Positions 51,401 to 63,186 of a stretch of 64,000 nucleotides of DNA are shown piece after piece. This stretch comes from Leptospira stimsonii (GTDB lineage: Bacteria > Spirochaetota > Leptospiria > Leptospirales > Leptospiraceae). Each line of letters starts with the position of its first letter. Within the stretch, counting starts at the first letter, position 1. The notes below the pieces were generated by a model. The model made no database searches, was not told the origin of the DNA, and saw only the letters and a program-made list of their open reading frames with translations. The position numbers were made by a program, and so were the translations under genes. Where the stretch lies: positions 124,001 to 188,000 of the forward strand of contig NZ_QHCS01000004.1 in the NCBI RefSeq assembly GCF_003545875.1. The letters run 5' to 3'.

Positions 51401-52171
51401 TCCACCGCCAAGATCCGCGAACGGATCTGCATCCGCTCCGGAATCCGGAGTCGATGTGAAAGAATCCATTCCTGCAAACGGATCCGAATCGTCGGAAGAT
51501 GTAGGCGTTCCAAAATCGCTTCCGCCAAACGGATCGGTTTCGGGTGTTTCCGTTCCGCTCCCAAGATCCGCAAAGGGATCTGCTTCCGAACTTGCTTCCC
51601 CACCGGTCATCTCATCCAATCCGGCGAACGGATCCGAAGGTTCATTCGAAGAGGGAGTTTCCTCTCCTAAACCAAAGTCGTCGCCTGCGGATGTAGGAGT
51701 TTCCGGAGGAAGTCCGAAGTCCGCAAATGGGTCCGTTTCTTCGGAACTCGGAGTTGGGGCAGGCTCGGAATCCATCCCAAAATCGGCAAACGGATCGGTG
51801 TCTCCGGAATCGGCAGGGGTAGAATCAAAATCGTCGTCGGAAGCAGTGGATTGAGAAGGTTCCGCTAAGAGTTCGTCTAAATCGATATCATCATCGTCGA
51901 GAATTTTGGATTTGGGTCTTTCGAGTGGCGGGGGGGCTTCGCCGTCATCGTCTCCCTCGTCAAAATCGTCCGGTTCCGTAGTAGAATCAGGCGTTTCTTC
52001 TTCCTCTTCCTCAGAGGAAACGGGACTTCCATATCCCATCTTTTCGCGAAAGACGGAGAGCATAGGATTGAGCTCTTCCGAAATATCCGGATTCTTGGAA
52101 AGAGGTTGGAGAATAGAACGAACCTGTTCTAATTCTGCTTCCTTGAGTGGGGTAGAATTCGCCTCTGCCAT
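48497..52171 (-). CDS. FlcA-like periplasmic flagellar collar TPR protein
   Basis: 1224 residues in three parts. The N-terminus (about 50-400) is acidic and disordered, with ten DPF motifs, most as DPFADFG or DPFADLG. Then comes a helical segment (KEILRYPPVLRRAVIDAIV...PEEIADFLSGVLGETISL) that resembles the spirochaete flagellar collar protein FlcA as I remember it from Borrelia BB0236 and Treponema. A single span (about 517-537, VFGIAATIFLIVGGTFLY) follows, and then about 680 residues of TPR-like helices (for example AASFYNKIVEIDPSS, ARRFFEKAATLDPAHYLAA, EKQGNTAEALKHYWKA). FlcA organises the collar around periplasmic flagellar motors. The N-terminal DPF tract may bind partners in the cytoplasm. 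The family call is from memory and should be checked. Confidence 0.68.
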   Translation of the reverse strand: MAEANSTPLKEAELEQVRSILQPLSKNPDISEELNPMLSVFREKMGYGSPVSSEEEEEETPDSTTEPDDFDEGDDDGEAPPPLERPKSKILDDDDIDLDELLAEPSQSTASDDDFDSTPADSGDTDPFADFGMDSEPAPTPSSEETDPFADFGLPPETPTSAGDDFGLGEETPSSNEPSDPFAGLDEMTGGEASSEADPFADLGSGTETPETDPFGGSDFGTPTSSDDSDPFAGMDSFTSTPDSGADADPFADLGGGTGTPDIGDDFGLSSSEPTTGAGDSFDDLMSSSPEPAGGDDDFFSQPTDAGPSSAETDPFADFGDLGSPGQDPFSDLTSSATASEDPFADFVPSTEEDTLSDIPGGADASFDSFSPDLDGDSGGDDYDPGSSFGLEADLQGLASEEKEEIDKGLKDEELAIIQKEILRYPPVLRRAVIDAIVQDRMTPRDQKGLLELIKIESSPEEIADFLSGVLGETISLSQRGSGFSKDGVPIISTDPLYTKEGLQRQKKAIRRTVFGIAATIFLIVGGTFLYRNFIIPNQAAQYYEQGLTLIREAGSYPKSSEVRKKKFFEAEEAFAKGENILPNHLKYLNLYGVEYTRIEEYDRGFEKLFGKVSPDFGAGGEEPSSNAWDKREKVPIITLAKGQVWDNAKLPIAGKSGNENRMILIAQDGIQRKIQKAGAYIVMRLEKQTHDNMTYKNLGRFHSSIMPSFTESSLGGGRYKNDQLAINFYKQVYTDGNEPYDEESTAGIAKIYYNRREFGKAASFYNKIVEIDPSSPVGQGGLLSTYIEMWKEDGNPQFVINHHRQIKNNLDIEKKLSLYVLSKLASFYTDLNKKELRIRYNINPVDQVSGMEVNDNALEILDLIYHKTEEDSITGVERDGADYAEGYYQRGRYFASIKESIQARRFFEKAATLDPAHYLAATELAENAIRLANFGEADKLLNEAIQRFENYKQGYGAREEDETLIQGNAGKIYFDKARIQYLSAAGITEKDKITEFPGRKIYPFRARTAMDSVAKTRSMELKNSLEGFSKAESVQTDENEFTLIRRWRTPLPAGIQRELRYFKGWVDYMSGDFAASLNEWSGFEDEDEYNHSTLLMGKANAFYYTGQYKASLGNYLKVQDDMEEKLLNMGLPKPDDPYHQEVYQTLVAAYNNIGAVYEKQGNTAEALKHYWKAIETARKINEVSEIAMSNKDLMFKKEAIGQDPLLEDWLSPTLDSVKKLVRE

Positions 52172-52563
52172 GATATCCTGCTAAATACTATCGGAATCCT
52201 TGGAAATTCTCCAATGAAAAAACTCCTTTCCGGGTCAGGGAAAATCGCAAGGAGGTGAGTTCAGTGCATCCGAATTCTCACGTTCTCTTTCTTTTGGACG
52301 AAGAATTCTTTTACCCTCGGGAATGGGTTCCGATTAGCCGATCCGAAAGACATTTTCTGTTAGAGCTCCTACAAAAATCGGATCCTCCTCAAAGGAGCGA
52401 AGCCCGTGGACTTAAGGGTCGAATCCAATTCCTCTGTTGGAATCGGGTTTTCAGAGTATCTTCTCCGACTTATGTCCGATTTCACACGACATTCTTCTCT
52501 TTGGAAGCGAATTTCCGGATTTGCCTTATGCTTTTCGAGAAACCGATCGAATCTTTATTCAGA
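52172..52563. other. intergenic region, with a strong isolated Shine-Dalgarno sequence
   Basis: 392 bp between the leftward FlcA-like gene and the rightward CBM48 gene. AAGGAGGTGA at 52250-52259 is followed by GTG at 52264, opening a frame into the downstream gene, but the 100 residues it adds look non-coding and contain the GAGCTCCTAC half-site. The promoters of both genes should lie here. Confidence 0.5.
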
Positions 52564-53442
52564 ATGAAATCGTTTCCTAAGACAAAAATTTTTCTCCTCG
52601 CTCTACTTCTTACCATCACCGTTGCGATCGGCGCTGACGACGCCGGAAATTGGATCGGATCCTTTTCTTCGGAGGACTACGAAGACTTTGTCGAGCCCGT
52701 GGAAAAAGAAAAGATCTACTATTACTGGCAGATGGAAAAACTAAAAAGACCGGTCGCACCGAGATACATTCGTTATATCGATTCTTCACTTTCTCTCGAA
52801 ACGGGAAGACTTCTCAATCGAGGAATTCTTTTCACGTTTGAGGGAATCGAAAACGAAGAAGTTTCCGTCTGCGGAAATTTTTCTCTTTGGAGATGTCTTC
52901 CCCTCAAGAAGAACGATCACGGAATTTTTTATACGGTCTACGATCCAGAAAGCAAAGATACGATTCGAGAAGAACTCAAAATTTTAGAATACAAATTCAG
53001 AGTGGACGGTCTTTTTACGCATGATCCGTCTAACCCCGATTCGACGGAAGACGGAGACGGTTCTTTGGTTTCCAGACTCATCGCTGTTCCGTCCGGACCG
53101 GATAAACACGTCACCACTCGAATCTTAGAAGATTCTCCTTATGAAGAATTGGAATTTAGAACCGTAGAATTTCGTATCTACGCGCCCGATGCGGAGATGA
53201 TCGCACTCGTAGGAGATTTCAATCACTGGGATCCGGAACAGGATATTCTTAAAAAAGAAAGAGACGGAGTTTTTACGCTCATCAAAAAAATGAAATCCGG
53301 AAATTACCTCTATAACTTTGTTCGAGACGGAAAGATGATTTTGGATACGTTCAACCAGAACACTCGTCTCAGAGTGGACACGGGAGAAATATCTTCTTAT
53401 CTAATCGTTCCGGAACGAACATACGCCCTCGAAGCAAAATGA
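52564..53442 (+). CDS. exported protein with two CBM48/AMPK-type glycogen-binding-like domains
   Basis: 292 residues. ATG at 52564 opens a signal peptide (MKSFPKTKIFLLALLLTITV, then AIGADDAG). Domain 1 (about 85-180) has ILFTFEGIENEEVSVCGNFS and then LEYKFRVDGLFTHDPSNPDS. Domain 2 (about 200-285) has VEFRIYAPDAEMIALVGDFN, HWDPEQDILKKERDG, then YLYNFVRDGKMILDTFNQNT. Both fit the early-set/CBM48 glycan-binding fold of starch and glycogen enzymes. A catalytic domain is absent. In the periplasm it could bind a polysaccharide or act as a structural module. The gene is divergent from the FlcA-like gene. Confidence 0.78.
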   Translation: MKSFPKTKIFLLALLLTITVAIGADDAGNWIGSFSSEDYEDFVEPVEKEKIYYYWQMEKLKRPVAPRYIRYIDSSLSLETGRLLNRGILFTFEGIENEEVSVCGNFSLWRCLPLKKNDHGIFYTVYDPESKDTIREELKILEYKFRVDGLFTHDPSNPDSTEDGDGSLVSRLIAVPSGPDKHVTTRILEDSPYEELEFRTVEFRIYAPDAEMIALVGDFNHWDPEQDILKKERDGVFTLIKKMKSGNYLYNFVRDGKMILDTFNQNTRLRVDTGEISSYLIVPERTYALEAK

Positions 53443-53443
53443 T

Positions 53444-53640
53444 TTCTTTTTTTCATTGACCTATTTCGCGATCCATAGAGAGCGAAATGCACCAAAGATG
53501 CAGAGCCTAATCTTTGTTTGTTCCAGTATAACTTCTTTTTTTCGTTGACCTATTTCGCGATCCATAGAGAGCGAAATGCACCAAAGATGCAGAGCCTAAT
53601 CTTTGTTTGTTCCAGTATAACTTCTTTTTTTCGTTGACCT
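53444..53640. repeat. tandem repeat, about 2.2 copies of an 89-bp unit
   Basis: Copies are at 53444 and 53533, and a partial one at 53622, all at period 89. Each has TTGACCTATTTCGCGATCC, then ATAGAGAGCGAAATGCACC, AAAGATGCAGAGCCTAATC and TTTGTTTGTTCCAGTATAAC. ATTTCGC and GCGAAAT form a stem around GATCCATAGAGA. The 17-mer GCGATCCATAGAGAGCG is shared with 5117-5133. It fills the gap after the CBM48 gene and ends 28 bp before the next ATG. Confidence 0.93.
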
Positions 53641-53667
53641 CGTCTTTTCCTGGGCTTTTGTCTACTC

Positions 53668-54417
53668 ATGGAAAAAGTCCGGCTGGGTGTTTATGCGTTT
53701 GGTATCATAGTAGTCGGGATTCTCGTCTTTACACTCTCTAAGAGCTGGTTTATTTTAGACCGAGGAGTGGAATTGGTGGAGCCAGGTTCTACGAAAGAAG
53801 AACCTCTGACTCCAACGGAGCGAAGCACCGATCTCCTCAATCACTCGGTCGTTCTCTGGGATCGATTCCTATTTTATCCGTTTGAACTTTCTCGAGAAAC
53901 AATCGCGGGTCCTAGAAAAACTCTCAACCACGCACGCAATCTAACCGTCGTCGATTTGGAATCCGGGAAACCTAAAAAGTTATTCAACCGGAACGTCTAT
54001 ATCTGGGATTATTTCACCGGAACGGATAAAGAAAAAGAAATCGGCGTCGGAGAAACAACGGAAGAATCGGAACTCGATTCCGTTCTTGCTTCCGGAATTT
54101 CCACCGGTAAAAATCTGATTCTGATCGGAATGACGGAAGATACAAACAAAGACGGATTTTTAAATCAAAGAGACCGAAAACAGGTCTTTATCTACAATCC
54201 AAACGGTGCGACTCTTGTAGGAGTTCTCCCTCGAAAATATTCTTTGCAGAAAATTCTTCCTTCTTCGGGCAAGGAAAGGCTTGTGATGATCGTTGCCTTG
54301 GAAGAAGAAAAAGAAGATCCGAAAAAAAAGAGATCGAACGCAGTCAAACTTCCGGAAACTACATTCTATATTTATGATGTTCGAAGCGGAAGAGGGATTC
54401 TTGTGGAGAATCCTTAG
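53668..54417 (+). CDS. hypothetical membrane-anchored protein with EF-hand-like loop
   Basis: 249 residues with one N-terminal span (LGVYAFGIIVVGILVFTLS), so tethered to the inner membrane with the bulk outside. Near residue 165 is DTNKDGFLNQRD, a 12-residue EF-hand/dockerin-like loop with Asp at 1, Asn at 3, Asp at 5, Gly at 6 and Asp at 12. It is single, so calcium binding is uncertain. The rest looks beta-rich (TVVDLESGKPKKLFN, VFIYNPNGATLVGVLP, TTFYIYDVRSG). No family recognised. Confidence 0.7.
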   Translation: MEKVRLGVYAFGIIVVGILVFTLSKSWFILDRGVELVEPGSTKEEPLTPTERSTDLLNHSVVLWDRFLFYPFELSRETIAGPRKTLNHARNLTVVDLESGKPKKLFNRNVYIWDYFTGTDKEKEIGVGETTEESELDSVLASGISTGKNLILIGMTEDTNKDGFLNQRDRKQVFIYNPNGATLVGVLPRKYSLQKILPSSGKERLVMIVALEEEKEDPKKKRSNAVKLPETTFYIYDVRSGRGILVENP

Positions 54418-55019
54418 AACCTTTTGAGTACAATACTTGCGCGGTGACTTTAAACGAGACCGAGACGGATTTTTGCTGAAATAGAATTGGATTTAACTTT
54501 CTAACGAACGGTTAGAAAATGTTTGGATCGTTATGCCTTTTGACGTATCAGCCTCGAAACGGGGAGTGAACGTTGTTTTATCAAATTTGAATTCTTTTGT
54601 ATGAGCTCCTACAACGGACGCTGATACGGTCTCTTATAAAATTTTGAATCCTTTCAAAGAATTGTAAGTTCACCGATCGTTAGATCCGGTTTTTAATGAA
54701 TTTTGATTTTTTGGTTCTTCTTTGGAAGTATGAGTTCCTACCAGCTTGGATTTAAAGACAAACTATTATTTGAAATCATGAAAACTTAAGCAATGCGTTC
54801 AGGGCAGTGATCCAACTTTCTCGTAGAGTCTGATCTTGTGGGAACTCTTGCAAAATACTGAACGATAGAAAACCGGGAATTTTAAAGAGCAAGATGGGAG
54901 AGAATTTGTGGGAACTCCAATCCGAAATCAGAATTCATGAAAGGATGATCGATTTTGGAAAAGGTTTAGAAAAGGATGGAATCTTTCTAAAAACCTTTTC
55001 CTTAGTTTACGGTTAGGAA
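54418..55019. other. intergenic region with scattered half-sites and a long inverted repeat
   Basis: 602 bp with no supported gene. It carries repeated fragments of the form GAGCTCCTAC (54604), GAGTTCCTACC (54731) and TGTGGGAACTC (54837 and 54907), resembling the ends of the dispersed element. An inverted repeat, GGAAAAGGTTT (54957-54967) with AAACCTTTTCC (54991-55001), lies just past the trxB stop and may terminate it. Confidence 0.6.
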
Positions 55020-55995
<976 letters not shown>

Positions 55996-56121
55996 TTTGA
56001 TCTATTTTTAGACTCCCATGTTGTAAAGTAGATCCTCTTTTTGACAGAGAATTTTCGGCTTTTTTGTGATGGGAGGAACATTTCGTTCCTTTTGAAGAAG
56101 AGGAGAAAAGGGAGAATTCGC

Positions 56122-57499
56122 TTGCCAGTGAACCCTACTATTTCAACCTTTCCTCTATCCATGAAAGGATTCTTCTCCTTGGCAGGACGCGTCCTTGCCT
56201 TCTTTCTCATCATCTTTTTAGGAACCGAGATTCTTCTCAACGTTCTTCAAGCACCTTCTCTTCAATACTATCGAGATCAAAAAGTTTTACACCGTTACAA
56301 TCCAATCTACTACGTGGATCTTGCTCCGAATCAGGATATTTACATTCGTCATTTTGCAGGAAAGTGGGAAGGAAGATTTCGAACCAATTCTTTGGGAATG
56401 AGAGGTTTGGAAGAACCCGACCCTGAAAAGCCGAAACTCGCTTGTCTCGGAGACAGTCTCGTAATGGGATTTGGCGTCGGAGACGAAGATACATTTTGTA
56501 ATCGGTTGAACGGAATCGAACTCAAAGGCGGCGCCAGGCAAACCATGAACTTAGCGGTGGACGCTTATGGTTCTTTAGGAGCGCTTCGAAGATTGAAAGA
56601 CATGGCTCCGAAACTCAAGAATCTCAAAGAGGTGCTTTTTTTTGTTTCCGCGAACGATTTTACGATTCCGGAAGAATTAAGAAACAAAGGAATGCTTTCC
56701 GACGACGAAGTCGATGAAATTCGTGATCAAGATCCTTCCTTCAATCGAAACTTTCAGATTCAGTTCGAACTTTCTAGGGCATCTTACACCTTACAAGCGT
56801 TAAAGCTCGCACTCGAACAGCTCAAGGTTCAATACGCGTTTACTTCTTCAAAACTCAGAACGGAATGGAATTCCACCGGTCTTTCGCCCGGTTCCGCTTC
56901 GGATCAAACGCTGTCGCGTTATATGAAAGATTCTTTTTTTAGAACACCTCCGAAGGAAGATTGTGGATCCGATTCTTCCTCGAAAAGATTAGAAAAGAAG
57001 AATGTGGTAGTAACAATTCCCACGCCGGAAACGATGTCGAAGGAAGAATACAAGAAACAATTCTGTCCGGAACCGATTCCGGATTATTTTACCTGTCAGG
57101 ATCGGGAACCTTCTCTGGATTCTTTGGAGGAACTTCCAAAGATTACACGGAAAGCCTATGATGAAATGGTGGAATACACTCGTTCACAGGGGATTCGTCT
57201 TATCGTAGTTTTGATGCCGATTCAAGTCGAAGAGATTTTTTGCAGAAATCGGGGAAAGTATCATCCCCTAGAAAATTACGCGCTTCGTGCGGCGTCCTAT
57301 TTTGAAAAGAAGGGAATTCCAACTCTCAAACTGCGAAAAGAGACTTCTGAGATGTGCGGCGAAGTGATTGATACTCCGAAGGGAAAAAAATTCTCAGGGA
57401 TCAGGGATTATTTCATTCCTGAAGACGGACATCTCACCGTTCCTGGAAACAATTGGGCAAAAAGAGCGGTTGTAAAACAACTCAAGGAACTAGAAAAGA

Positions 57500-57510
<11 letters not shown>
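56122..57510 (+). CDS. SGNH-hydrolase-like membrane protein, partner of MBOAT acyltransferase
   Basis: 462 residues from a TTG at 56122 that follows GGGAG by 7 bp; an ATG at 56161 is the alternative. One N-terminal span (FFSLAGRVLAFFLIIFLGTE), then a periplasmic SGNH domain: block I ACLGDSLVMGFGVGDE (Ser nucleophile), block III SANDFT, block V PEDGHLT with the Asp-x-x-His pair. It carries seven Cys. SGNH proteins beside MBOAT genes (AlgJ/AlgX, PatB types) transfer acetyl groups onto envelope polysaccharides. The gene overlaps the MBOAT gene by 11 bp. Confidence 0.8.
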
Positions 57511-58936
<1,426 letters not shown>

Positions 58937-59054
58937 CTCTATTCTGCCGGTTCCTCTGAAAGAAATAAAAATGACGAATTTGGGTATACGTCTCCTTTTC
59001 TTTTGGTGTTGAGAATTCGATACGGAAAGATGGGAAGTATTTTGCGACGGGACT

Positions 59055-59594
59055 TTAGGAAGGAAACCAGTCTCGATAATCCAGAACGTAGAAAGCGTCC
59101 TCCGGGGCACATTTGAGGGAACGTGAAATCTTATTATTCAGAAGATCGAGGTGGAGGATATAACTGTAATTCCGATGAAACGTAGGACCTCCCTCATTCA
59201 TCGTTCTCACGATAGAATCTCCGACTTCCACTCGATCCAACCACAGCATATAGTTAAAAAGATAACAACGAGACACTCCGTGGGCATGTGCAAGTGCTCC
59301 CAGCAATGCCCAACTACCCGTGCTCACCCGGACGTTCATTCGTTTCATTTTTGTCGAACCGGAACTATTTTGGTATAAAATGGTGCCGGCATTCGTTCCC
59401 AATCTTGAACTCGCGGTCAAAAATTTCGCGTAACGTCTTAGAAGGTCCGGTAATCTTTTGGGAAGAATCCGCCTTTCTGTTTCTGAATAAAGAAATAAGG
59501 TCGAATCCGGTATCAAGAGAGTTGCGACGTTCATTCGGTCTTCTTGAAGAATGGATTCGAGAGAATGATCCGTTTTGATTAATAACACGCCCAT
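59055..59594 (-). CDS. DUF1564-family protein
   Basis: 179 residues from ATG 59594; a TTG at 59624 is the alternative. The body fits DUF1564, a family I know from Leptospira, with hallmark segments RLGTNAGTILYQ, GSWALLGALAHAHGVSRCYL, and GPTFHRNYSYILHLDLLNNK. Function unknown; the fold has been suggested to bind nucleic acid in some annotations, which I cannot verify. Located between the MBOAT gene (convergent) and an SGNH gene. Confidence 0.8.
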   Translation of the reverse strand: MGVLLIKTDHSLESILQEDRMNVATLLIPDSTLFLYSETERRILPKRLPDLLRRYAKFLTASSRLGTNAGTILYQNSSGSTKMKRMNVRVSTGSWALLGALAHAHGVSRCYLFNYMLWLDRVEVGDSIVRTMNEGGPTFHRNYSYILHLDLLNNKISRSLKCAPEDAFYVLDYRDWFPS

Positions 59595-59655
59595 ACCGAG
59601 AACGGTTCCTGAGCGAACGCTCAAGAGAGAATATTTCGAAAAAAAGAAAAAACTT

Positions 59656-60678
59656 TTATTCGATTTCCTCTAAGATTCTCTTTGTAATCAGCTCTGCCGC
59701 GATCGCGTTCGGATGCCCATCATTCTTTAAATAGAAGTCCGTCTTCTTCTCGTTGTATTGTTTTAAAAAATCGGGTCTTGTGTCCAAAACCGGAATCCCA
59801 TCCATTTTTGCGATCTCGGCAACTTGATCCAAAAGAGGGGTGGAGGGAAGAGGTGTGAGCGAATGAGTCCCATTCGGATACAATAAAACCGTTAGAGCAA
59901 TCTTTTCCTTTTTACAAGCCTCGAAAAACTTTTTCATTTCCTGAAACGAAGGATGATCGTCTGGATAATCGGAGAGAGTTTCCGGAATGAGCTCCGGACC
60001 AAGCGCACGTAACTTCTCGAGTCTCCTATTCTCGCTTTGGATCTTAGAATAATTGTAGATAGCGCTGTATCTCGATAAGAAGACAGAACCTCTGAAAAAC
60101 ATCCTTCCCATAAGAGAATTGCGAAGATAGAATTCTCGATGAACATCCTGCAAATCGGACGGATGGTAGATCCAAAAGGCCGCTTTTGGACGACGACAGC
60201 CGTTTTCAGAGGACGTGTCTTCGCAACCCAAAGTCCTCTCCATTCTTCTTTGAATTCCTCCGGTTCCTAGAGAATCGACGCCTAAATTTCGGACCTGAAT
60301 CCCCTTCGATTTCAAAGCCTCCTGTAATTTCCAGGCAATCGTCTCTTCGTCGTTTTGACCGAAGCCGTAAGCAATGGAGTCGCCCATCAGCCAGATTTCT
60401 GGCTTGGTTTTGGGGGTTGATTTTTCTTCCGAGACGATTCTTTCTCCGATTTCGTTCACACGAACTCGAAAGGTAAAACCCGCAGGGTGGGGAAGAATCG
60501 TGTCCGAATTTTTACAGAGAAGAATCTCCGGAATTTCCCATTCTTCTATACAATGAACTTGTTTGTCTCTGAGTCTGTAGATCAATCCTACAGGAGGAAA
60601 CAATCTCAAAAAAATTTCGCCTAACAATACCAAGACGACAATAAGAAAAATCGTTTTGAAATACAGAATGGATTTCAT
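59656..60678 (-). CDS. SGNH/GDSL hydrolase-like membrane-anchored protein
   Basis: 340 residues. N-terminal span (ILYFKTIFLIVVLVLLGEIF), then an SGNH domain: block I WLMGDSIAYGFGQNDEE, a block II-like VDSLGTGG, a block III position reading HPSDLQD where GxND is usual, and block V LKNDGHPNA with the Asp/His pair. Catalysis is plausible but the block III Asn is not evident. Its ATG overlaps the stop of the TPR lipoprotein gene. Possibly acts on the same polymer as the nearby MBOAT pair. Confidence 0.8.
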   Translation of the reverse strand: MKSILYFKTIFLIVVLVLLGEIFLRLFPPVGLIYRLRDKQVHCIEEWEIPEILLCKNSDTILPHPAGFTFRVRVNEIGERIVSEEKSTPKTKPEIWLMGDSIAYGFGQNDEETIAWKLQEALKSKGIQVRNLGVDSLGTGGIQRRMERTLGCEDTSSENGCRRPKAAFWIYHPSDLQDVHREFYLRNSLMGRMFFRGSVFLSRYSAIYNYSKIQSENRRLEKLRALGPELIPETLSDYPDDHPSFQEMKKFFEACKKEKIALTVLLYPNGTHSLTPLPSTPLLDQVAEIAKMDGIPVLDTRPDFLKQYNEKKTDFYLKNDGHPNAIAAELITKRILEEIE

Positions 60679-61214
60679 GGAGTCGGAGTCGTATAAACAG
60701 AAAGTTCACATTTTAAAAACAATCTTCTTGCTGGTGGGAGAAGAGCAGGAATAGCGCTGTTACGGAAACGGTTGAACTCGGAAAGATTTTTCCGTTTCTC
60801 CAAAAGACAATCTTTCAGAAAAACCGCGTAACTTTCCATATCCTTGTCTTTCGCTTTCGAAAATTTTTCTAAAATTCCCTTCACCTTATCCTTATCTTTT
60901 TCTTGTAAATGGATTTCTAAAAGATAGAGTAAGAGGGAGGAATCTCCCGGTAGAACGGCCTCGGCTTTTTCCAAATAGAATGCCGCCGAATTGAGTGCGA
61001 GGCCGCTGTCAGCGAGAATCATTCCGAGAGTGCGGTTGGCTTCAAGATGACTCGGATTTTTTTTAAGAACGAGTTCATACAAACGCATCGCCTCAGCTGT
61101 ATTCCCTTTCGAAAGCGAATCTCTTGCGTCCCAGATCATATCCTCGCTGGAGGAGCAGAAAAGAAAGGAGCAAATGAAAAAAGAGAACGAAACGTATCGG
61201 ATATTTAGTCTCAT
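60675..61214 (-). CDS. TPR-containing lipoprotein
   Basis: 179 residues from MRLNIRYVSFSFFICSFLFC; the signal ends in lipobox SFLFC (Cys20). Two TPR-like units follow (GNTAEAMRLYELVLKKNPSHLEANRTLGM and NSAAFYLEKAEAVLPGDSSLLLYL), then a helical tail. A TTG/GTG-type start further upstream (61238) would add 8 residues. It is lipid-anchored and presumably scaffolds envelope proteins; its coupling to the SGNH gene suggests the two act together. Confidence 0.78.
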   Translation of the reverse strand: MRLNIRYVSFSFFICSFLFCSSSEDMIWDARDSLSKGNTAEAMRLYELVLKKNPSHLEANRTLGMILADSGLALNSAAFYLEKAEAVLPGDSSLLLYLLEIHLQEKDKDKVKGILEKFSKAKDKDMESYAVFLKDCLLEKRKNLSEFNRFRNSAIPALLPPARRLFLKCELSVYTTPTP

Positions 61215-61379
61215 AAATACAGAAGTTTTTACTCTCACGTTCAGAAAAAAAGGACGTTTTAGACCGGTTTTGTCCGGAGTTTCGTTTAGAATTTTCCAAT
61301 AAACCCTTAAGGCAACATAAAAAAGTTTAATTCTCCTGAGAGGAAACGTCCGAAGGATTTAGTACTTGTTAAACAATTC

Positions 61380-62293
<914 letters not shown>

Positions 62294-62356
62294 TGGTGAG
62301 GTTCCGGTTTATAAAAATCGGAACCAATTCTTCTTTTCTGTTGAAATCAAATCGAA

Positions 62357-62781
62357 ATGGACTCGGGTAAAAAAAAAGAATTTGAGAATCTGTTTCGACT
62401 TCAGATTCCCTCTCATCCCCGATATCTTTCAATTATCCGAAGTTTAGTTTATAATCTAGCCTTTGAGAACGGCTTTACGGCGAGCGACTCGGCGGATCTA
62501 AAACTTGCAGTCGGCGAATGTCTCTTGAATGTCATCAAACATTCCTATGGCGGAAAAAAAAATCTTCCGATCTTTTTAGAAATCGGTCTCTTCGACAATC
62601 GAATGGAAATTCGAATTCGCGACTTCGGGAGTCAGAAAAATCTTTCCGAAATCAGAGGTTATGAACCCAATGATTATCGGGAGGAAGGAATCGGTCTTTA
62701 TCTCGTAAAAAAACTTACGGATCATTTTTATCTCGACCAATCCCTGCCGGAGGGAAACAGGCTGATTCTTACAAAACTAAA

Positions 62782-62785
<4 letters not shown>
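62357..62785 (+). CDS. RsbW-like anti-sigma factor serine kinase / ATP-binding protein
   Basis: 142 residues, GHKL-type ATPase domain. The N box is AVGECLLNVIKHSYGG with Glu, Asn and His; G1 is IRDFGSQ; G2 is EGIGLYLVKKL. RsbW-like proteins bind sigma factors and phosphorylate STAS antagonists, like the one encoded at 21899, though pairing of the two is not shown. Its stop overlaps the start of the lipoprotein gene. Confidence 0.85.

Positions 62786-63186
<401 letters not shown>

Noticed and set aside
51096..51854. 252-codon Ser/Pro-rich ORF opposite the FlcA-like N-terminus
   Set aside because: Complement of the repetitive acidic DPF tract; low-complexity shadow rather than a gene.
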